Shown: positions 14,897-23,703, numbered from the stretch's first letter. The stretch: 31,553 nucleotides of DNA from Ruminococcaceae bacterium UBA2857 (GCA_002350705.1 DEFH01000059.1:1-31553), one strand, 5' to 3'. Program-made: numbers and translations. Notes: generated from the letters alone by a model not told the origin.

Positions 14897-16234
14897 ATGG
14901 CTGTCAGACTGAACGATAAGCACGTAAAGGCATTTATCTCAAATGAGGAATATGAGGCAATCGCCCCTCAGATCAGAGCATCCCATGACATTCTGCATAA
15001 CAAGACAGGCTTGGGCAATGACTTTTTAGGTTGGCTGGATCTTCCCGTTGACTACGACAAGGAAGAATTTGCAAGAATCAAGAAGGCTGCCGAAAAGATT
15101 AAAGCAGATACAGATGTATTTGTTGTGATTGGTATCGGTGGTTCTTACTTGGGAGCAAGAGCCGCTATCGAGTTTTTGAAATCCCCGAATTATAATGCCC
15201 TTCCGAAAGATACGCCTGACATTTATTTCACAGGCAATTCCATCAGCTCCACAGCATTGTCAGAACTGCTGAAAATCTGTGAGGGTAAGAGAGTTTCTAT
15301 CAATATGATTTCCAAATCGGGAACAACAACCGAGCCGGCAATTGCATTCAGAGTGTTCAGAGAACTTCTGGAGAAGGAGTATGGCAAAGAAGGTGCCAGA
15401 GAGAGAATCTACTGCACCACAGACAGAGCCAAAGGCACATTGAAGCAGCTTGCTGCAAAGGAAGGTTATGAGACCTTTGTTGTACCGGATGATGTAGGCG
15501 GACGTTTCTCCGTGCTGACAGCAGTAGGCTTGCTTCCGATAGCTGTTGCAGGAGCAGATATCGACGCATTGATGGCAGGAGCGGCTAAGGCAAGAGAAGA
15601 ACTTTGCAATACGGACCTTGACAAGAACGATTGCTATAAATATGCCGCTATCAGAAATATTCTTTACCGTAAGGGAAAAGCAATCGAAATGCTGGTAAGC
15701 TATGAGCCGTCGTTCACAATGATGAATGAGTGGTGGAAGCAGTTGTTCGGTGAGAGTGAGGGCAAGGACAATAAAGGCCTGTTCCCTGCATCTGTTGTAT
15801 TCTCCACAGACCTGCACTCAATGGGACAATTTATTCAGGACGGTACCAGAACAATGTTTGAAACAGTGGTACAGATTGAGAAGCCGAAATATGAGCTGAC
15901 AATCGGTACCGATCCCGAAAACGTAGACGGTCTGAACTTCCTTTCGGGAAAGACCGTTGATTTCGTGAATAAAAAGGCATTTGAGGGAACCGTGCTTGCC
16001 CATACAGACGGCAAAGTGCCGAATGTGGTGCTTGACATACCGGAAGTCAGTGAAACAGAGTTGGGTTATCTGATATACTTCTTTGAAAAGGCTTGTGCAA
16101 TCAGCGGATATACGATGTGTTTGAATCCATTCAATCAGCCGGGCGTTGAAAGCTACAAGAAAAATATGTTTGCTCTTCTCGGCAAGCCTGGCTATGAAGA
16201 CCAGAAAGAGGCTCTGGAAGCCAGACTGAAATAA
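14897..16234 (+). CDS. pgi: Glucose-6-phosphate isomerase
   Basis: Pgi interconverts glucose 6-phosphate and fructose 6-phosphate in glycolysis and gluconeogenesis. The 445 residues match the short form of Firmicutes. The sugar-phosphate-binding SIS fold is seen in VIGIGGSYLGARAAIEFL and ISKSGTTTEPAIAFRVF. The DVGGRFSVLTAVGLLP signature and the C-terminal FNQPGVESYKKNMFALLG signature are present. AAGGAGG precedes the ATG by a normal distance. It has its own promoter and no clear terminator; the next gene also has its own promoter. Confidence 0.97.
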   Translation: MAVRLNDKHVKAFISNEEYEAIAPQIRASHDILHNKTGLGNDFLGWLDLPVDYDKEEFARIKKAAEKIKADTDVFVVIGIGGSYLGARAAIEFLKSPNYNALPKDTPDIYFTGNSISSTALSELLKICEGKRVSINMISKSGTTTEPAIAFRVFRELLEKEYGKEGARERIYCTTDRAKGTLKQLAAKEGYETFVVPDDVGGRFSVLTAVGLLPIAVAGADIDALMAGAAKAREELCNTDLDKNDCYKYAAIRNILYRKGKAIEMLVSYEPSFTMMNEWWKQLFGESEGKDNKGLFPASVVFSTDLHSMGQFIQDGTRTMFETVVQIEKPKYELTIGTDPENVDGLNFLSGKTVDFVNKKAFEGTVLAHTDGKVPNVVLDIPEVSETELGYLIYFFEKACAISGYTMCLNPFNQPGVESYKKNMFALLGKPGYEDQKEALEARLK

Positions 16235-16259
16235 TCTGCAACAAAAAGTACAAAATCCA

Positions 16260-16288
16260 TTGACAGAAATGCAGATTTATTGTAAAAT
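16260..16288 (+). promoter_or_regulatory. Promoter of the small P-loop protein gene
   Basis: TTGACA (16260-16265), 17 bases, TAAAAT (16283-16288). Confidence 0.8.
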
Positions 16289-16326
16289 TCAATTAGGCAT
16301 AAAAATTGCTAAGGAGGCAAAAAATA

Positions 16327-16743
16327 ATGGTTACACTTATTATAGGCAAAAAGGGTACAGGCAAAACAAAGAAGCTCATCAATCTTGCAACAGAGGCAGT
16401 TGAAACTTCCAAGGGTAACGTAGTGGTTATCGAGAAGGGTTCCAAGCTGACTTATGACGTATCTCACAAGGCAAGACTGATTGACACCGAGCAGTATGCG
16501 ATTACAGGTTATGAAGCCTTTTTCGGATTCCTGAGCGGACTTTGTGCAGGCAACTATGACGTAACAGACGTGCTGGTTGACTCTACCCTGAAAATCGGCG
16601 GTCAGGATTTCACCGCCTTTGCAGAGTTCATTGAGAAAATCAATGTACTTGCCGCAAAGACCGAGACAAAGTTCACATTCCTTGTATCGGCAGATGAAAG
16701 CGAACTTCCGCACAGCCTTGATGCAGTGACAGTCAAAATCTGA
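16327..16743 (+). CDS. Small P-loop nucleotide-binding protein of unknown role
   Basis: The 138 residues begin with a Walker A motif right at the N-terminus (LIIGKKGTGKTKKL, Lys at about residue 14). A second strand ending in TDVLVDSTLKI could supply the Walker B Asp. The remainder looks like a minimal alpha/beta ATPase core (KFTFLVSADESELP near the end). The start at 16327 has AAGGAGG nine bases before it. It is expressed from its own promoter and ends in a shared terminator. Whether it hydrolyses ATP or binds a nucleic acid cannot be judged; I do not recognise a named family. Confidence 0.8.
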   Translation: MVTLIIGKKGTGKTKKLINLATEAVETSKGNVVVIEKGSKLTYDVSHKARLIDTEQYAITGYEAFFGFLSGLCAGNYDVTDVLVDSTLKIGGQDFTAFAEFIEKINVLAAKTETKFTFLVSADESELPHSLDAVTVKI

Positions 16744-16766
16744 TAAAGTTCTATAAAACAAAAAAT

Positions 16767-16803
16767 AATCTCCGTTGCAGAGAAATCTGTAACGGAGATT
16801 TTT
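16767..16803. terminator. Bidirectional terminator between the P-loop gene and hisF
   Basis: AATCTCCGTTGCAGA and TCTGTAACGGAGATT form a 15-pair stem around a GAAA loop, with T runs after it on both strands. Confidence 0.9.
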
Positions 16804-16808
16804 GTATA

Positions 16809-17570
16809 TTATTTTCTGACAGGGATATTTTGCCGGTCGAGATAATGCTTGAGTTCTCCGATGGAGATTTTACCAAAATGAAAAAGAGAAGCGGCAAGTA
16901 CAGCGTCAGCCTTTCCGAGAGTGAAAGCGTCAGAGAAATGCTCCAAAGCTCCCGCACCACCCGAAGCGATAACAGGAATACCGACATTTTCGGAAACGGC
17001 TCTTGTCAGTGCAAGGTCATAACCGTTCTTTACACCGTCACAATCCATACTGGTGAGGAGAATCTCACCGGCACCACGCTGTTCGGCTTCAACAGCCCAT
17101 TTGACAACATCTTTTCCGGTATTGATACGCCCGCCGTTGATATATACGTCCCAGCCGCTGTTGTCGTTTCGTCTTTTGGCATCAATGGCGGTGACAACGC
17201 ACTGACTGCCGAATTTGTAGGCGGCTTCGTTGATAATTTCGGGACGGTGTACGGCGGCGGAATTAACGGATACTTTGTCGGCACCGGCACGGAGGATGGC
17301 GGTAAAATCTTCCACGGTACGGATACCGCCCCCGACAGTGAAAGGAATGAATACACTGTCAGCCACAGCGGTTACAATGTCAACGATAATATTTCTGGCA
17401 TCGCTGGAAGCGGTGATGTCGAGTAAAACGAGTTCATCAGCCCCCTCTTTGTCATAGAGTTTGGCACATTCCACAGGATCGCCCGCATCACGGAGATTGA
17501 CAAAGCCGGTACCCTTGACAACTCTGCCGTCTTTCACATCCAGACAGGGAATAATTCTTTTAGCATACAT
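16809..17570 (-). CDS. hisF: Imidazole glycerol phosphate synthase, cyclase subunit
   Basis: HisF, with the ammonia-supplying HisH, turns PRFAR into imidazole glycerol phosphate and AICAR in histidine synthesis. The 253 residues form a complete (beta/alpha)8 barrel. The catalytic Asp11 (PCLDVKDG) and Asp130 (TAIDAKR) are present, as are the phosphate-binding VGGGIRT and ASGGAG loops. The start ATG lies three bases after the hisH stop; its AGGAGG site is inside the last codons of hisH, so translation of the two is coupled. No other his genes are in the window. Confidence 0.97.
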   Translation of the reverse strand: MYAKRIIPCLDVKDGRVVKGTGFVNLRDAGDPVECAKLYDKEGADELVLLDITASSDARNIIVDIVTAVADSVFIPFTVGGGIRTVEDFTAILRAGADKVSVNSAAVHRPEIINEAAYKFGSQCVVTAIDAKRRNDNSGWDVYINGGRINTGKDVVKWAVEAEQRGAGEILLTSMDCDGVKNGYDLALTRAVSENVGIPVIASGGAGALEHFSDAFTLGKADAVLAASLFHFGKISIGELKHYLDRQNIPVRK

Positions 17571-17573
17571 AAA

Positions 17574-18194
17574 TTAGGACCTCCTTGTGATATCAGCAAA
17601 ATTTCTGAGAATTTGCAGACCGACAGAACCGCTTTTTTCAGGATGAAACTGAGTGGCAAAGATATTTTCAAACTGTACGGAAGCGTCAATATCCACACCG
17701 TAATGTGTTTGGGCGGCAACGATATGTTCATCCTGTGCTTTAAGATAGTAAGAGTGTACAAAATAGACATAAGAGTTTTGAGGGATATTTTGAAAAATAC
17801 CGTCATTTTTGAGAATATCAAGAGAATTCCATCCCATGTGAGGAATTTTGAGGGTATTGTTTTGGTTGGGGATTTTGGCAATACTGCCTTTGAGAAGTCC
17901 GAGTCCCTGCACGCCCGGACTTTCCTCACTGCCGTCAAAGAGTAACTGCAAGCCCAGGCAAATGCCAAGAAAAGGCTTGCCGCTTTTCACAAAATCAATC
18001 ACAGCCTTGTCGGTTTGAGAGGTTCTCATGCAGGACATTGCATCAGCGAAAGAGCCGACACCGGGAAGAATGGCACCATCAGCGGAGAGAATCACATCAC
18101 GATTGTCCGTGACAACACAGTCACAGCCGATATATTGCAGAGCTTTGACAACGCTTTGCAGGTTGCCCGCACCATAGTCTATTACAGCAATCAT
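17574..18194 (-). CDS. hisH: Imidazole glycerol phosphate synthase, glutamine amidotransferase subunit
   Basis: HisH hydrolyses glutamine and passes ammonia to HisF. The 206 residues contain the class I amidotransferase nucleophile in FLGICLGLQLLF (Cys79) and the His-Glu pair of the triad in QFHPEKSG. The opening VIDYGAGNLQSV is typical. Promoter elements lie about 40-65 bases upstream, and the ribosome-binding site is weak (AGTTGGA). The gene forms a two-gene unit with hisF, separate from the main histidine operon, at least within this window. Confidence 0.97.
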   Translation of the reverse strand: MIAVIDYGAGNLQSVVKALQYIGCDCVVTDNRDVILSADGAILPGVGSFADAMSCMRTSQTDKAVIDFVKSGKPFLGICLGLQLLFDGSEESPGVQGLGLLKGSIAKIPNQNNTLKIPHMGWNSLDILKNDGIFQNIPQNSYVYFVHSYYLKAQDEHIVAAQTHYGVDIDASVQFENIFATQFHPEKSGSVGLQILRNFADITRRS

Positions 18195-18229
18195 CGTTTA
18201 TCCAACTTTCTTTTAAAAATTTCAACTTC

Positions 18230-18258
18230 ATTTTAACATAAATAGATGAAATTGGCAA
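18230..18258 (-). promoter_or_regulatory. Promoter of hisH-hisF
   Basis: Read on the minus strand: TTGCCA, 17 bases, TAAAAT. Confidence 0.7.
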
Positions 18259-18317
18259 CAAAATAACAGTTATAATTCAAAAAATATTACAGATAATACA
18301 AATGGGAGATGAGCGAG

Positions 18318-19277
18318 ATGAAGAAATATGTATACTTATTTTTGGGGACATTGGTGATGATTGGTGTCATAGTGATGTCCGGCTATATGGTGAACGGAAG
18401 TACGGCAGAAACGGAGATATTTACATTGAAGCCGCAGGAGATGAGCAATACCGTGACAGCATCGGGAAAACTACAATATCAGTCGGGAAAAAGCGTTCAG
18501 GCGGAGGAATGGGGAATTATCAAAGAGATAAAAGTGAAAAGCGGAGATAAAGTCAAAAAAGGAGATGTACTGTTTTCATATTATCAGGCGGAGATGGCAT
18601 CACAGTATGCGGATATGCAGAATGTAGAGGCATTGTTGGGGAACAGTTCGTTAAAAGAGCAGATTCTGGAGGAAGTGAAAAAATATTGTACTGTCAGAGA
18701 AATTTGTGCAGAGATGGAGGGAAAAGTGTCGGGAGTACCGTATCAGGCGGATGATATTGTGAGTAAAGGAGCAGATGTGATCAAGCTGTCGAATACAGGG
18801 GTACTGGAAATACCGGTAAATGTCAATGAAAATTATATCGACAGAGTGGCAGTGGGACAAAAAGCAGAGATAGCGTTTCGTGCCGTGCCTGATAAAGAAT
18901 ACACAGGCAAGGTCACCAAGATATCAGACGAGGCAGTACAGACAACAGGATTGAGCGGCAAGGAAACAACGGTATCGGTAACGGTGACGCTGGAAGGTGA
19001 AAAGGATGATAAATTAAGAATAGGCTATAGTGCAGACTGTACGATAGTTACGTCAACGGATAAAAATGTATTGGTATTGCCGTATGAGTATATACACTCG
19101 GATGATGAGGGAGATTATGTCTTGACGGCAGTGAAAGGCAGGGCTAAAAAAGTCTATTTCACAGCGGGAAAGGAATATAAAGACGGAACAGAGATTGTAT
19201 CGGGATTAGACCAAGAGGATAAAATTATCAAAAATACAGAGATCAATGATGGTCAGGGAATCATCATCAAGGAATGA
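18318..19277 (+). CDS. MacA/HlyD-like membrane fusion (adaptor) protein
   Basis: Adaptor proteins of this kind work with a MacB-type ABC transporter. One membrane anchor (about residues 5-25) is followed by a barrel-sandwich region (ASGKLQYQSGKSVQAEEWGIIKEI, VKSGDKVKKGDVLFSY) and then a beta-barrel and C-terminal domain (KAEIAFRAVPDKEYTGKVTKI; VLVLPYEYIHSDDEGDYVLTAVKG). The coiled-coil hairpin is very short, as expected in a Gram-positive cell without an outer-membrane channel. There are 319 residues from the ATG at 18318, nine bases after GGGAG; an ATG at 18309 is too close to that site. Its stop overlaps an ATG of the permease frame (ATGA), so the two are coupled. Confidence 0.85.
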   Translation: MKKYVYLFLGTLVMIGVIVMSGYMVNGSTAETEIFTLKPQEMSNTVTASGKLQYQSGKSVQAEEWGIIKEIKVKSGDKVKKGDVLFSYYQAEMASQYADMQNVEALLGNSSLKEQILEEVKKYCTVREICAEMEGKVSGVPYQADDIVSKGADVIKLSNTGVLEIPVNVNENYIDRVAVGQKAEIAFRAVPDKEYTGKVTKISDEAVQTTGLSGKETTVSVTVTLEGEKDDKLRIGYSADCTIVTSTDKNVLVLPYEYIHSDDEGDYVLTAVKGRAKKVYFTAGKEYKDGTEIVSGLDQEDKIIKNTEINDGQGIIIKE

Positions 19278-19291
19278 ACGGAGTGATGCAG

Positions 19292-20473
19292 ATGCTTGAT
19301 TTGATAGTGAATTCAATCAAAGTGCTTTTCAGGAAAAAAGGAAGAACGATTCTGACATTGATAGGAATAGCAGTAGGAGTAGCATCTGTCATCATGATTA
19401 ATCATATCAGTGAGTGCGGGAATAGTGCCCTGACGAATGAAATTGACGGCTTAGGGATAGGCGGAATTACAGTAAGCCTGAAAAAGCAGTCAGCCCGTTT
19501 GTCAGAGGAAGAATTAGCGACAATCGAATCGTTGTCGTATGTAGATTATGCAATGCCGGTGATGTTTGAATCGACAGATGCCTATATCAGAGATAAGAGA
19601 AGCAGTATTTATTTGTGGGGAATTGATAAAACAGCGAAAGATGTCATTTCCTTGCAGCTTTTATACGGCAGGTTCATTAATTCGGGGGATATCTCGTCGG
19701 ATGCAAGGAATTGCATGGTTGACCAGACGCTTGCCAAGGCATATTACGGAAGTGACAATGTTGTCGGAAAGAAGATACTGATTAACAGCGGAGGTTCGGG
19801 AGCGGAATATGAGATAGTGGGTGTTATTAAGACAGGGAGCGGCATATTGCAGAATATGATGGGTTCATATATACCGAATTTTGTATATGTGCCGTATACA
19901 ACCATGCAGAACAGTATGGGAAGCAGTAATTTTTCACAGATAGCTGTCAGAGTCAAAGATGAATATGATAATGAGACGGCAGGGAAAAATATCATTAAGA
20001 CAATGGAAAGGAATTCCAATATCCAGGGAGCGTATTCGTTTACGAATATGGCACAGCAAAAGGAAAATATCAGTCATATTATTCAGATTTTTTCCGTTGT
20101 GCTGACAGCAGTAGGAATCGTGTCGCTGCTGGTAGCAGGACTGAGTATTATGAATGTGATGTTGGCGGCAGTAACGGAGCGGACGAAAGAAATCGGGATA
20201 AAAAAAGCACTGGGAGCGTCAAAAAGAGTGATCGTCACAGAATTTTTGGCAGAGTCGATTGTTCTGACACTGATAGGAGCGGCAGCAGGAATTCTTTTTG
20301 GAACGGCCGTGTCATGGATAGGAGTATCGGTGCTGGGATTGACGCTTGTTGTCAGGATTGATATAATGATAGAAATATTATTGTTTTCAATGGGAGTAGG
20401 AGTCATTTTCGGGATATATCCCGCACTGAAAGCGGCAGCATTAAAGCCTGTCGAAGCATTGAGGGCAGATTAA
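19292..20473 (+). CDS. ABC transporter permease, MacB/FtsX type
   Basis: The 393 residues show the MacB plan. One membrane helix lies near the N-terminus after RKKGRTILTLIGIAVGVAS. A large extracytoplasmic domain (about 45-265) follows, then three C-terminal helices (FSVVLTAVGIVSLLVAGLSIMN; FLAESIVLTLIGAAAGILFG; IEILLFSMGVGVIFGIYPALKAA). The coupling-helix signature ERTKEIGIKKALGASK is intact, so it needs an ATPase partner. None is encoded in this window, although MacA, ATPase and permease genes normally sit together. The start is taken as the ATG at 19292, eight bases after CGGAG; ATGs at 19274 and 19286 are in frame. The substrate is unknown, possibly a peptide. Confidence 0.88.
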   Translation: MLDLIVNSIKVLFRKKGRTILTLIGIAVGVASVIMINHISECGNSALTNEIDGLGIGGITVSLKKQSARLSEEELATIESLSYVDYAMPVMFESTDAYIRDKRSSIYLWGIDKTAKDVISLQLLYGRFINSGDISSDARNCMVDQTLAKAYYGSDNVVGKKILINSGGSGAEYEIVGVIKTGSGILQNMMGSYIPNFVYVPYTTMQNSMGSSNFSQIAVRVKDEYDNETAGKNIIKTMERNSNIQGAYSFTNMAQQKENISHIIQIFSVVLTAVGIVSLLVAGLSIMNVMLAAVTERTKEIGIKKALGASKRVIVTEFLAESIVLTLIGAAAGILFGTAVSWIGVSVLGLTLVVRIDIMIEILLFSMGVGVIFGIYPALKAAALKPVEALRAD

Positions 20474-20488
20474 AGGAGTTTTCGGAAA

Positions 20489-21196
20489 GTGTCGGAGAGA
20501 TGGATAGAAAAGGCAAATTTGCCTGAAAACAGGGTAACGGAAGTTGTAATGTCGGATTATAAGCCGATTTTTAAGAGAGAACTGGAAAGCATGGGCATTT
20601 TGGTAAAAGTGCCGAAAAGAATCGATTCCGTGCAGGGTTCGGAGGCATACCATGCCGATATGAGTGTGTGTCATCTGGGCGGAACAGAGGTATTTTATGC
20701 GAATGAACTGGATGAAAAAGTAACGGCAGAAAGACCGTTATTGAATCTGTGTATATTCGGAGAAAATGTTTTATGTCATACAAAAAAAGCATATCAGCCG
20801 ATACTTGCTGTTTTGCGGGAAAGAAAGAAGAACATTTTGCATACGAATCAGAGTTATGCAAAATGTTCAACGGCAGTTGTGGGAGAAAACGCAGTGATCA
20901 CTGCTGATGCGGGAATTTGTAAAATTTGCGGAATGAATGATATAGACGTGCTGAAAATATCACAGGGAGATATTTTGCTGGATGGGTATGCATATGGATT
21001 TATAGGAGGGTGCTGTGGTCTGATTGATAAAGATACGCTTGTATTCAGCGGCAACGTGAAATTACATAGAGATTATGAGAATATAAAAGCATTTGCACGG
21101 AATTATCACGTTGAGTTGGTGTCGCTGGGCAATGAAAAGCTGTACGATATAGGAGGAATATTGCCGCTGAAAGAGTTGAAAAATGTCGAAAAATAG
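20489..21196 (+). CDS. DUF6873 family protein (predicted guanidine-modifying-enzyme fold)
   Basis: This 235-residue protein matches a clostridial family classed as DUF6873 with a GME/pentein-type fold. Visible landmarks are YHADMSVCHLG, NQSYAKCSTAVVGENAVITADAGI, the loop YGFIGGCCGLIDKDTLVFSGNV, and the ending YDIGGILPL. Pentein enzymes such as amidinotransferases and deiminases use a His, acidic residues and Cys; I cannot place a clear catalytic triad here. The GGCCG loop has two cysteines where I recall GGASG in relatives. The start is GTG, ten bases after AAGGAG, and the gene follows the permease stop by 15 bases, so it is probably in the same operon. The role is unknown. Confidence 0.75.
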   Translation: MSERWIEKANLPENRVTEVVMSDYKPIFKRELESMGILVKVPKRIDSVQGSEAYHADMSVCHLGGTEVFYANELDEKVTAERPLLNLCIFGENVLCHTKKAYQPILAVLRERKKNILHTNQSYAKCSTAVVGENAVITADAGICKICGMNDIDVLKISQGDILLDGYAYGFIGGCCGLIDKDTLVFSGNVKLHRDYENIKAFARNYHVELVSLGNEKLYDIGGILPLKELKNVEK

Positions 21197-21204
21197 GATA
21201 TAAT
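21176..21204 (+). promoter_or_regulatory. Promoter of the dockerin protein gene
   Basis: TTGAAA (21176-21181), 17 bases, TATAAT (21199-21204). It overlaps the end of the DUF6873 gene. Confidence 0.75.
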
Positions 21205-21231
21205 GGAAAAAAACAGGAACGGAGAAAAAAC

Positions 21232-22590
21232 ATGAAAATCAAAACATTAGTGTTGAGTGTAATGATAGTATTGTTGTTGATGTTCCTGTATGCACCGGAT
21301 TGTGATGCAGGGGGAGAAATCGGGAACGGAAAATATCTTTCAGACGGAAAAGGCAGTCTGTATTATGTATTCCATGAGGGCGGCAACACAAAGATATGGA
21401 AATATTGTGAAGAGAACCCGAAAAGTATTTCAACGAGCAGTGAAAATTTTGATGCGGTGTTTGTGGGAGATCAGCACTTATATCTGATTAAGAATCAGGG
21501 ACGGTTGCTGTATATCATGGCAGACAGTAAGCCTGTCATGACAGAGGTGAATCTTGGCGATCGGTTTCAGATGGCAGTATCAGGTGAGGACTGGTATTTT
21601 GCGGAAGAAAGCGAGCCTTGTCAGGTGATAAAATGTGATAACAGGGGAAAGTTTATGAAGAAAATGGAATTTCCCTTTGATATCAAAATGTTGGTCAGTG
21701 ATACAGAAAGTCAAAAGGTGTTTGCTGTAACAGAGAATGGTGTGATAGATGCCGAGAGTAAACAGAGGATAGAATGTGCTGTTCCTGTCATGCCGCTGAA
21801 AGTCAATGGAAATATTTATACAGACAGTGTGGGAGATTGTTATTTATTCGATAGCCGGAGTGGATTTCAAAAAATTCTGGATACAGAATATGAACATATT
21901 TGCGGAACGAAAAATGCTGTATATGCTTTGTATGGAGATGAGATCTATGAGCTTGACGGCACAGGGGAGCCGCAGGCAGTGTGTCATATGGATTTTACGG
22001 TCTCGGACGTGACGGCGAGCGGAAATGCCATATATGCCATGACAGAAACAGAAGCGGTATATATTCCGGAAAATAAGTTTGAGAAGATTGTGAAAGAGCC
22101 GTCAACGGTTTCTGAAATTTTTAAAGCAGAGTTTTCGCAAAGAGAGGAAAGCAGAAAAGAAAGTACTGTCAGTGAGCCTCCGAAAAAGCAGGATGATACA
22201 ATCAGCAGTGATGTGTATGAGATGGTATCGAACAAAATGTATCTTCCCGAGGGAACGACAGTGGCACAATTCAAAAAGAATGTGTATTACGGAGATAACA
22301 GTGTGTCGTTTGTGAACCATAACGGAAAAACGGTGACATCGGGAGAGATGGGAACAGGCTGGCAGGTAAATTTCAACGAAAAAAGCTATGATATAATTGT
22401 GCGTGGGGATATAACAGGCGAGGGCAATGTCAATACAAGAGATATGTATTTGCTGAGAGATTATCTTTTAGGGAAAACGGAATTGTCACCATGTCAGCAG
22501 GAAGCGGCAGACCGGAAGAGCAATCATAAGATTGATATAGCAGACTTGTATGTTTTGACGTGTGAACTGCACGACAGAGGAATTGTGTAA
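21232..22590 (+). CDS. Exported beta-propeller-like protein with a C-terminal dockerin-like module
   Basis: The 452 residues start with a signal peptide (about 1-26, ending in DCDA). The following 270 residues show repeated short beta motifs with aromatic ends (SLYYVFHEGGNTKIWKY; HLYLIKNQGRLLYIM; NAVYALYGDEIYELDG), like a beta-propeller sensor or lipoprotein-type repeat domain. A Ser/Glu/Lys-rich linker (about 300-325) leads to a small module and a type I dockerin-like pair. The first loop, GDITGEGNVNTRDMYLLRDYLLG, fits the calcium-binding pattern. The second, ADRKSNHKIDIADLYVL, keeps only the last acidic positions. Dockerins bind cohesins in cellulosome- or amylosome-type complexes, but this one may serve only as a stability module. 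It has its own promoter. Confidence 0.8.
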   Translation: MKIKTLVLSVMIVLLLMFLYAPDCDAGGEIGNGKYLSDGKGSLYYVFHEGGNTKIWKYCEENPKSISTSSENFDAVFVGDQHLYLIKNQGRLLYIMADSKPVMTEVNLGDRFQMAVSGEDWYFAEESEPCQVIKCDNRGKFMKKMEFPFDIKMLVSDTESQKVFAVTENGVIDAESKQRIECAVPVMPLKVNGNIYTDSVGDCYLFDSRSGFQKILDTEYEHICGTKNAVYALYGDEIYELDGTGEPQAVCHMDFTVSDVTASGNAIYAMTETEAVYIPENKFEKIVKEPSTVSEIFKAEFSQREESRKESTVSEPPKKQDDTISSDVYEMVSNKMYLPEGTTVAQFKKNVYYGDNSVSFVNHNGKTVTSGEMGTGWQVNFNEKSYDIIVRGDITGEGNVNTRDMYLLRDYLLGKTELSPCQQEAADRKSNHKIDIADLYVLTCELHDRGIV

Positions 22591-22619
22591 AAAATCAGCT
22601 CTTTTGGAGCTGATTTTTT
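22591..22619. terminator. Bidirectional terminator between the dockerin and DUF4363 genes
   Basis: AAAATCAGCTC (22591-22601), loop TTTTG, GAGCTGATTTT (22607-22617), then T residues. The stop of the minus-strand gene lies just beyond. Confidence 0.85.
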
Positions 22620-22622
22620 ATG

Positions 22623-23003
22623 TCAGAAAATATTGTTGATATTGGGATATTCCACATTTTTGAAATTGTCGATTAAAAGGATAGCAGTGTTGCATTTGGC
22701 CAAATAGAGTGAAATTTCATTGCTTTTAATGTAAGAATCGGCAATGTTGATGGTTTCTTCAATCTGGTCGAGTTTTCCGTGAGAGACGAACAGGAGCATG
22801 GTTTGCATCTGAGAGTCCCATAAATTTTTTGCTTTTTGCAAAGAGAGTTTGGCTTGAGGAATATGGTTGTTTTGAGCATAGCTGACGGATTCGGAAAGCA
22901 GAGCATTGACAGAAGCGGCCGTATTGGTATTGATACAGAAACCGGTAATGACAGTGATGAGTGAGGCAAAGAGTACAGCTAAAGCCCCGAAAAATCTGTT
23001 CAT
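22623..23003 (-). CDS. DUF4363 family membrane-anchored protein
   Basis: A 126-residue protein with an N-terminal membrane segment (about residues 5-25) and an extracytoplasmic helical part (SVNALLSESVSYAQNNHIPQ; KNLWDSQMQTMLLFVSHGKLDQIEETI). This length and pattern, and its place directly after a DUF421 gene, match DUF4363, which is known in spore-forming clostridia as the companion of YetF-like genes. Three bases separate it from the upstream stop, so the two are cotranscribed. Its biochemical role is not known; an accessory role to the DUF421 protein in the spore membrane is inference. Confidence 0.8.
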   Translation of the reverse strand: MNRFFGALAVLFASLITVITGFCINTNTAASVNALLSESVSYAQNNHIPQAKLSLQKAKNLWDSQMQTMLLFVSHGKLDQIEETINIADSYIKSNEISLYLAKCNTAILLIDNFKNVEYPNINNIF

Positions 23004-23006
23004 GGA

Positions 23007-23681
23007 TTAATTCCTTTCTTTTCTGATAATTTTATAATTTTTATACTTATCGGCGGTCATGATAAAGACATCTTTGAGTGTGAGATTTTCATTTTGCAGA
23101 GTAGCATAAAGCCAATTCGTACCCACGCCGCAAAATCTCATGGAAGAATTGGCAATTTCTCCGTCACTGATAATCACGACCTGCAGAGTACTGTCATCTG
23201 TTTGGATTTCTAAATCATGAGGCGTAACGGAAAGATATTCAGCTTTTTTAAAGACGCTCATTTTGCCGTTGGTTTCAAGAATGGCATAAGCGACCTGTTC
23301 AATATCAAAGACATCTTTCTGACGGAGCTGTTCATAGAGATCTTCGGTGCTGATACGAAGCTGAGACATTGCCTGCTGTTCAATTTTGCCGTCATTGATG
23401 ACAATGACAGGCTTTCCGCATATCAGACGACGGACACGAGCTTTTTTGAGCATGAGATAGGAAATAAAGATTTCACAGGAAAGCAGTATCATGATAGGGA
23501 TGACACCGCTGAGCATGGACTGATCCGTGTCCTGCATGGGAATGGAGGCAATATTGGACATTAAAAGGGTAATTACCAATTCACTGGTTTGCATTTCGCT
23601 GATTTGGCGTTTTCCCATCATTCTGACGGCAAAGATAATGATAATATAAAGCAGTACGGTTCTGATTGTAGAAATAATCAT
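23007..23681 (-). CDS. DUF421 (YetF/YdfR-like) membrane protein
   Basis: The 224 residues begin with three membrane helices (TVLLYIIIIFAVRMMG; LVITLLMSNIASI; IPIMILLSCEIFISYLML). The conserved cytoplasmic part follows: RRLICGKPVIVINDGKIEQQAM, LRISTEDLYEQLRQKDVFDIEQVAYAILETNGKMSV. This is the YetF type found in many spore formers, with reported links to the spore inner membrane. GGGAGGG lies six bases before the ATG. It forms a pair with DUF4363 and diverges from gerA, which fits a forespore function; a sigma-G-like promoter is visible upstream. Confidence 0.9.
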   Translation of the reverse strand: MIISTIRTVLLYIIIIFAVRMMGKRQISEMQTSELVITLLMSNIASIPMQDTDQSMLSGVIPIMILLSCEIFISYLMLKKARVRRLICGKPVIVINDGKIEQQAMSQLRISTEDLYEQLRQKDVFDIEQVAYAILETNGKMSVFKKAEYLSVTPHDLEIQTDDSTLQVVIISDGEIANSSMRFCGVGTNWLYATLQNENLTLKDVFIMTADKYKNYKIIRKERN

Positions 23682-23703
23682 GGCAAGCCCTCCCGACAGG
23701 AAT

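Noticed and set aside
16830..17945. Plus-strand frames opposite hisF and hisH
   Set aside because: Shadows of two well-conserved enzymes; no independent evidence.
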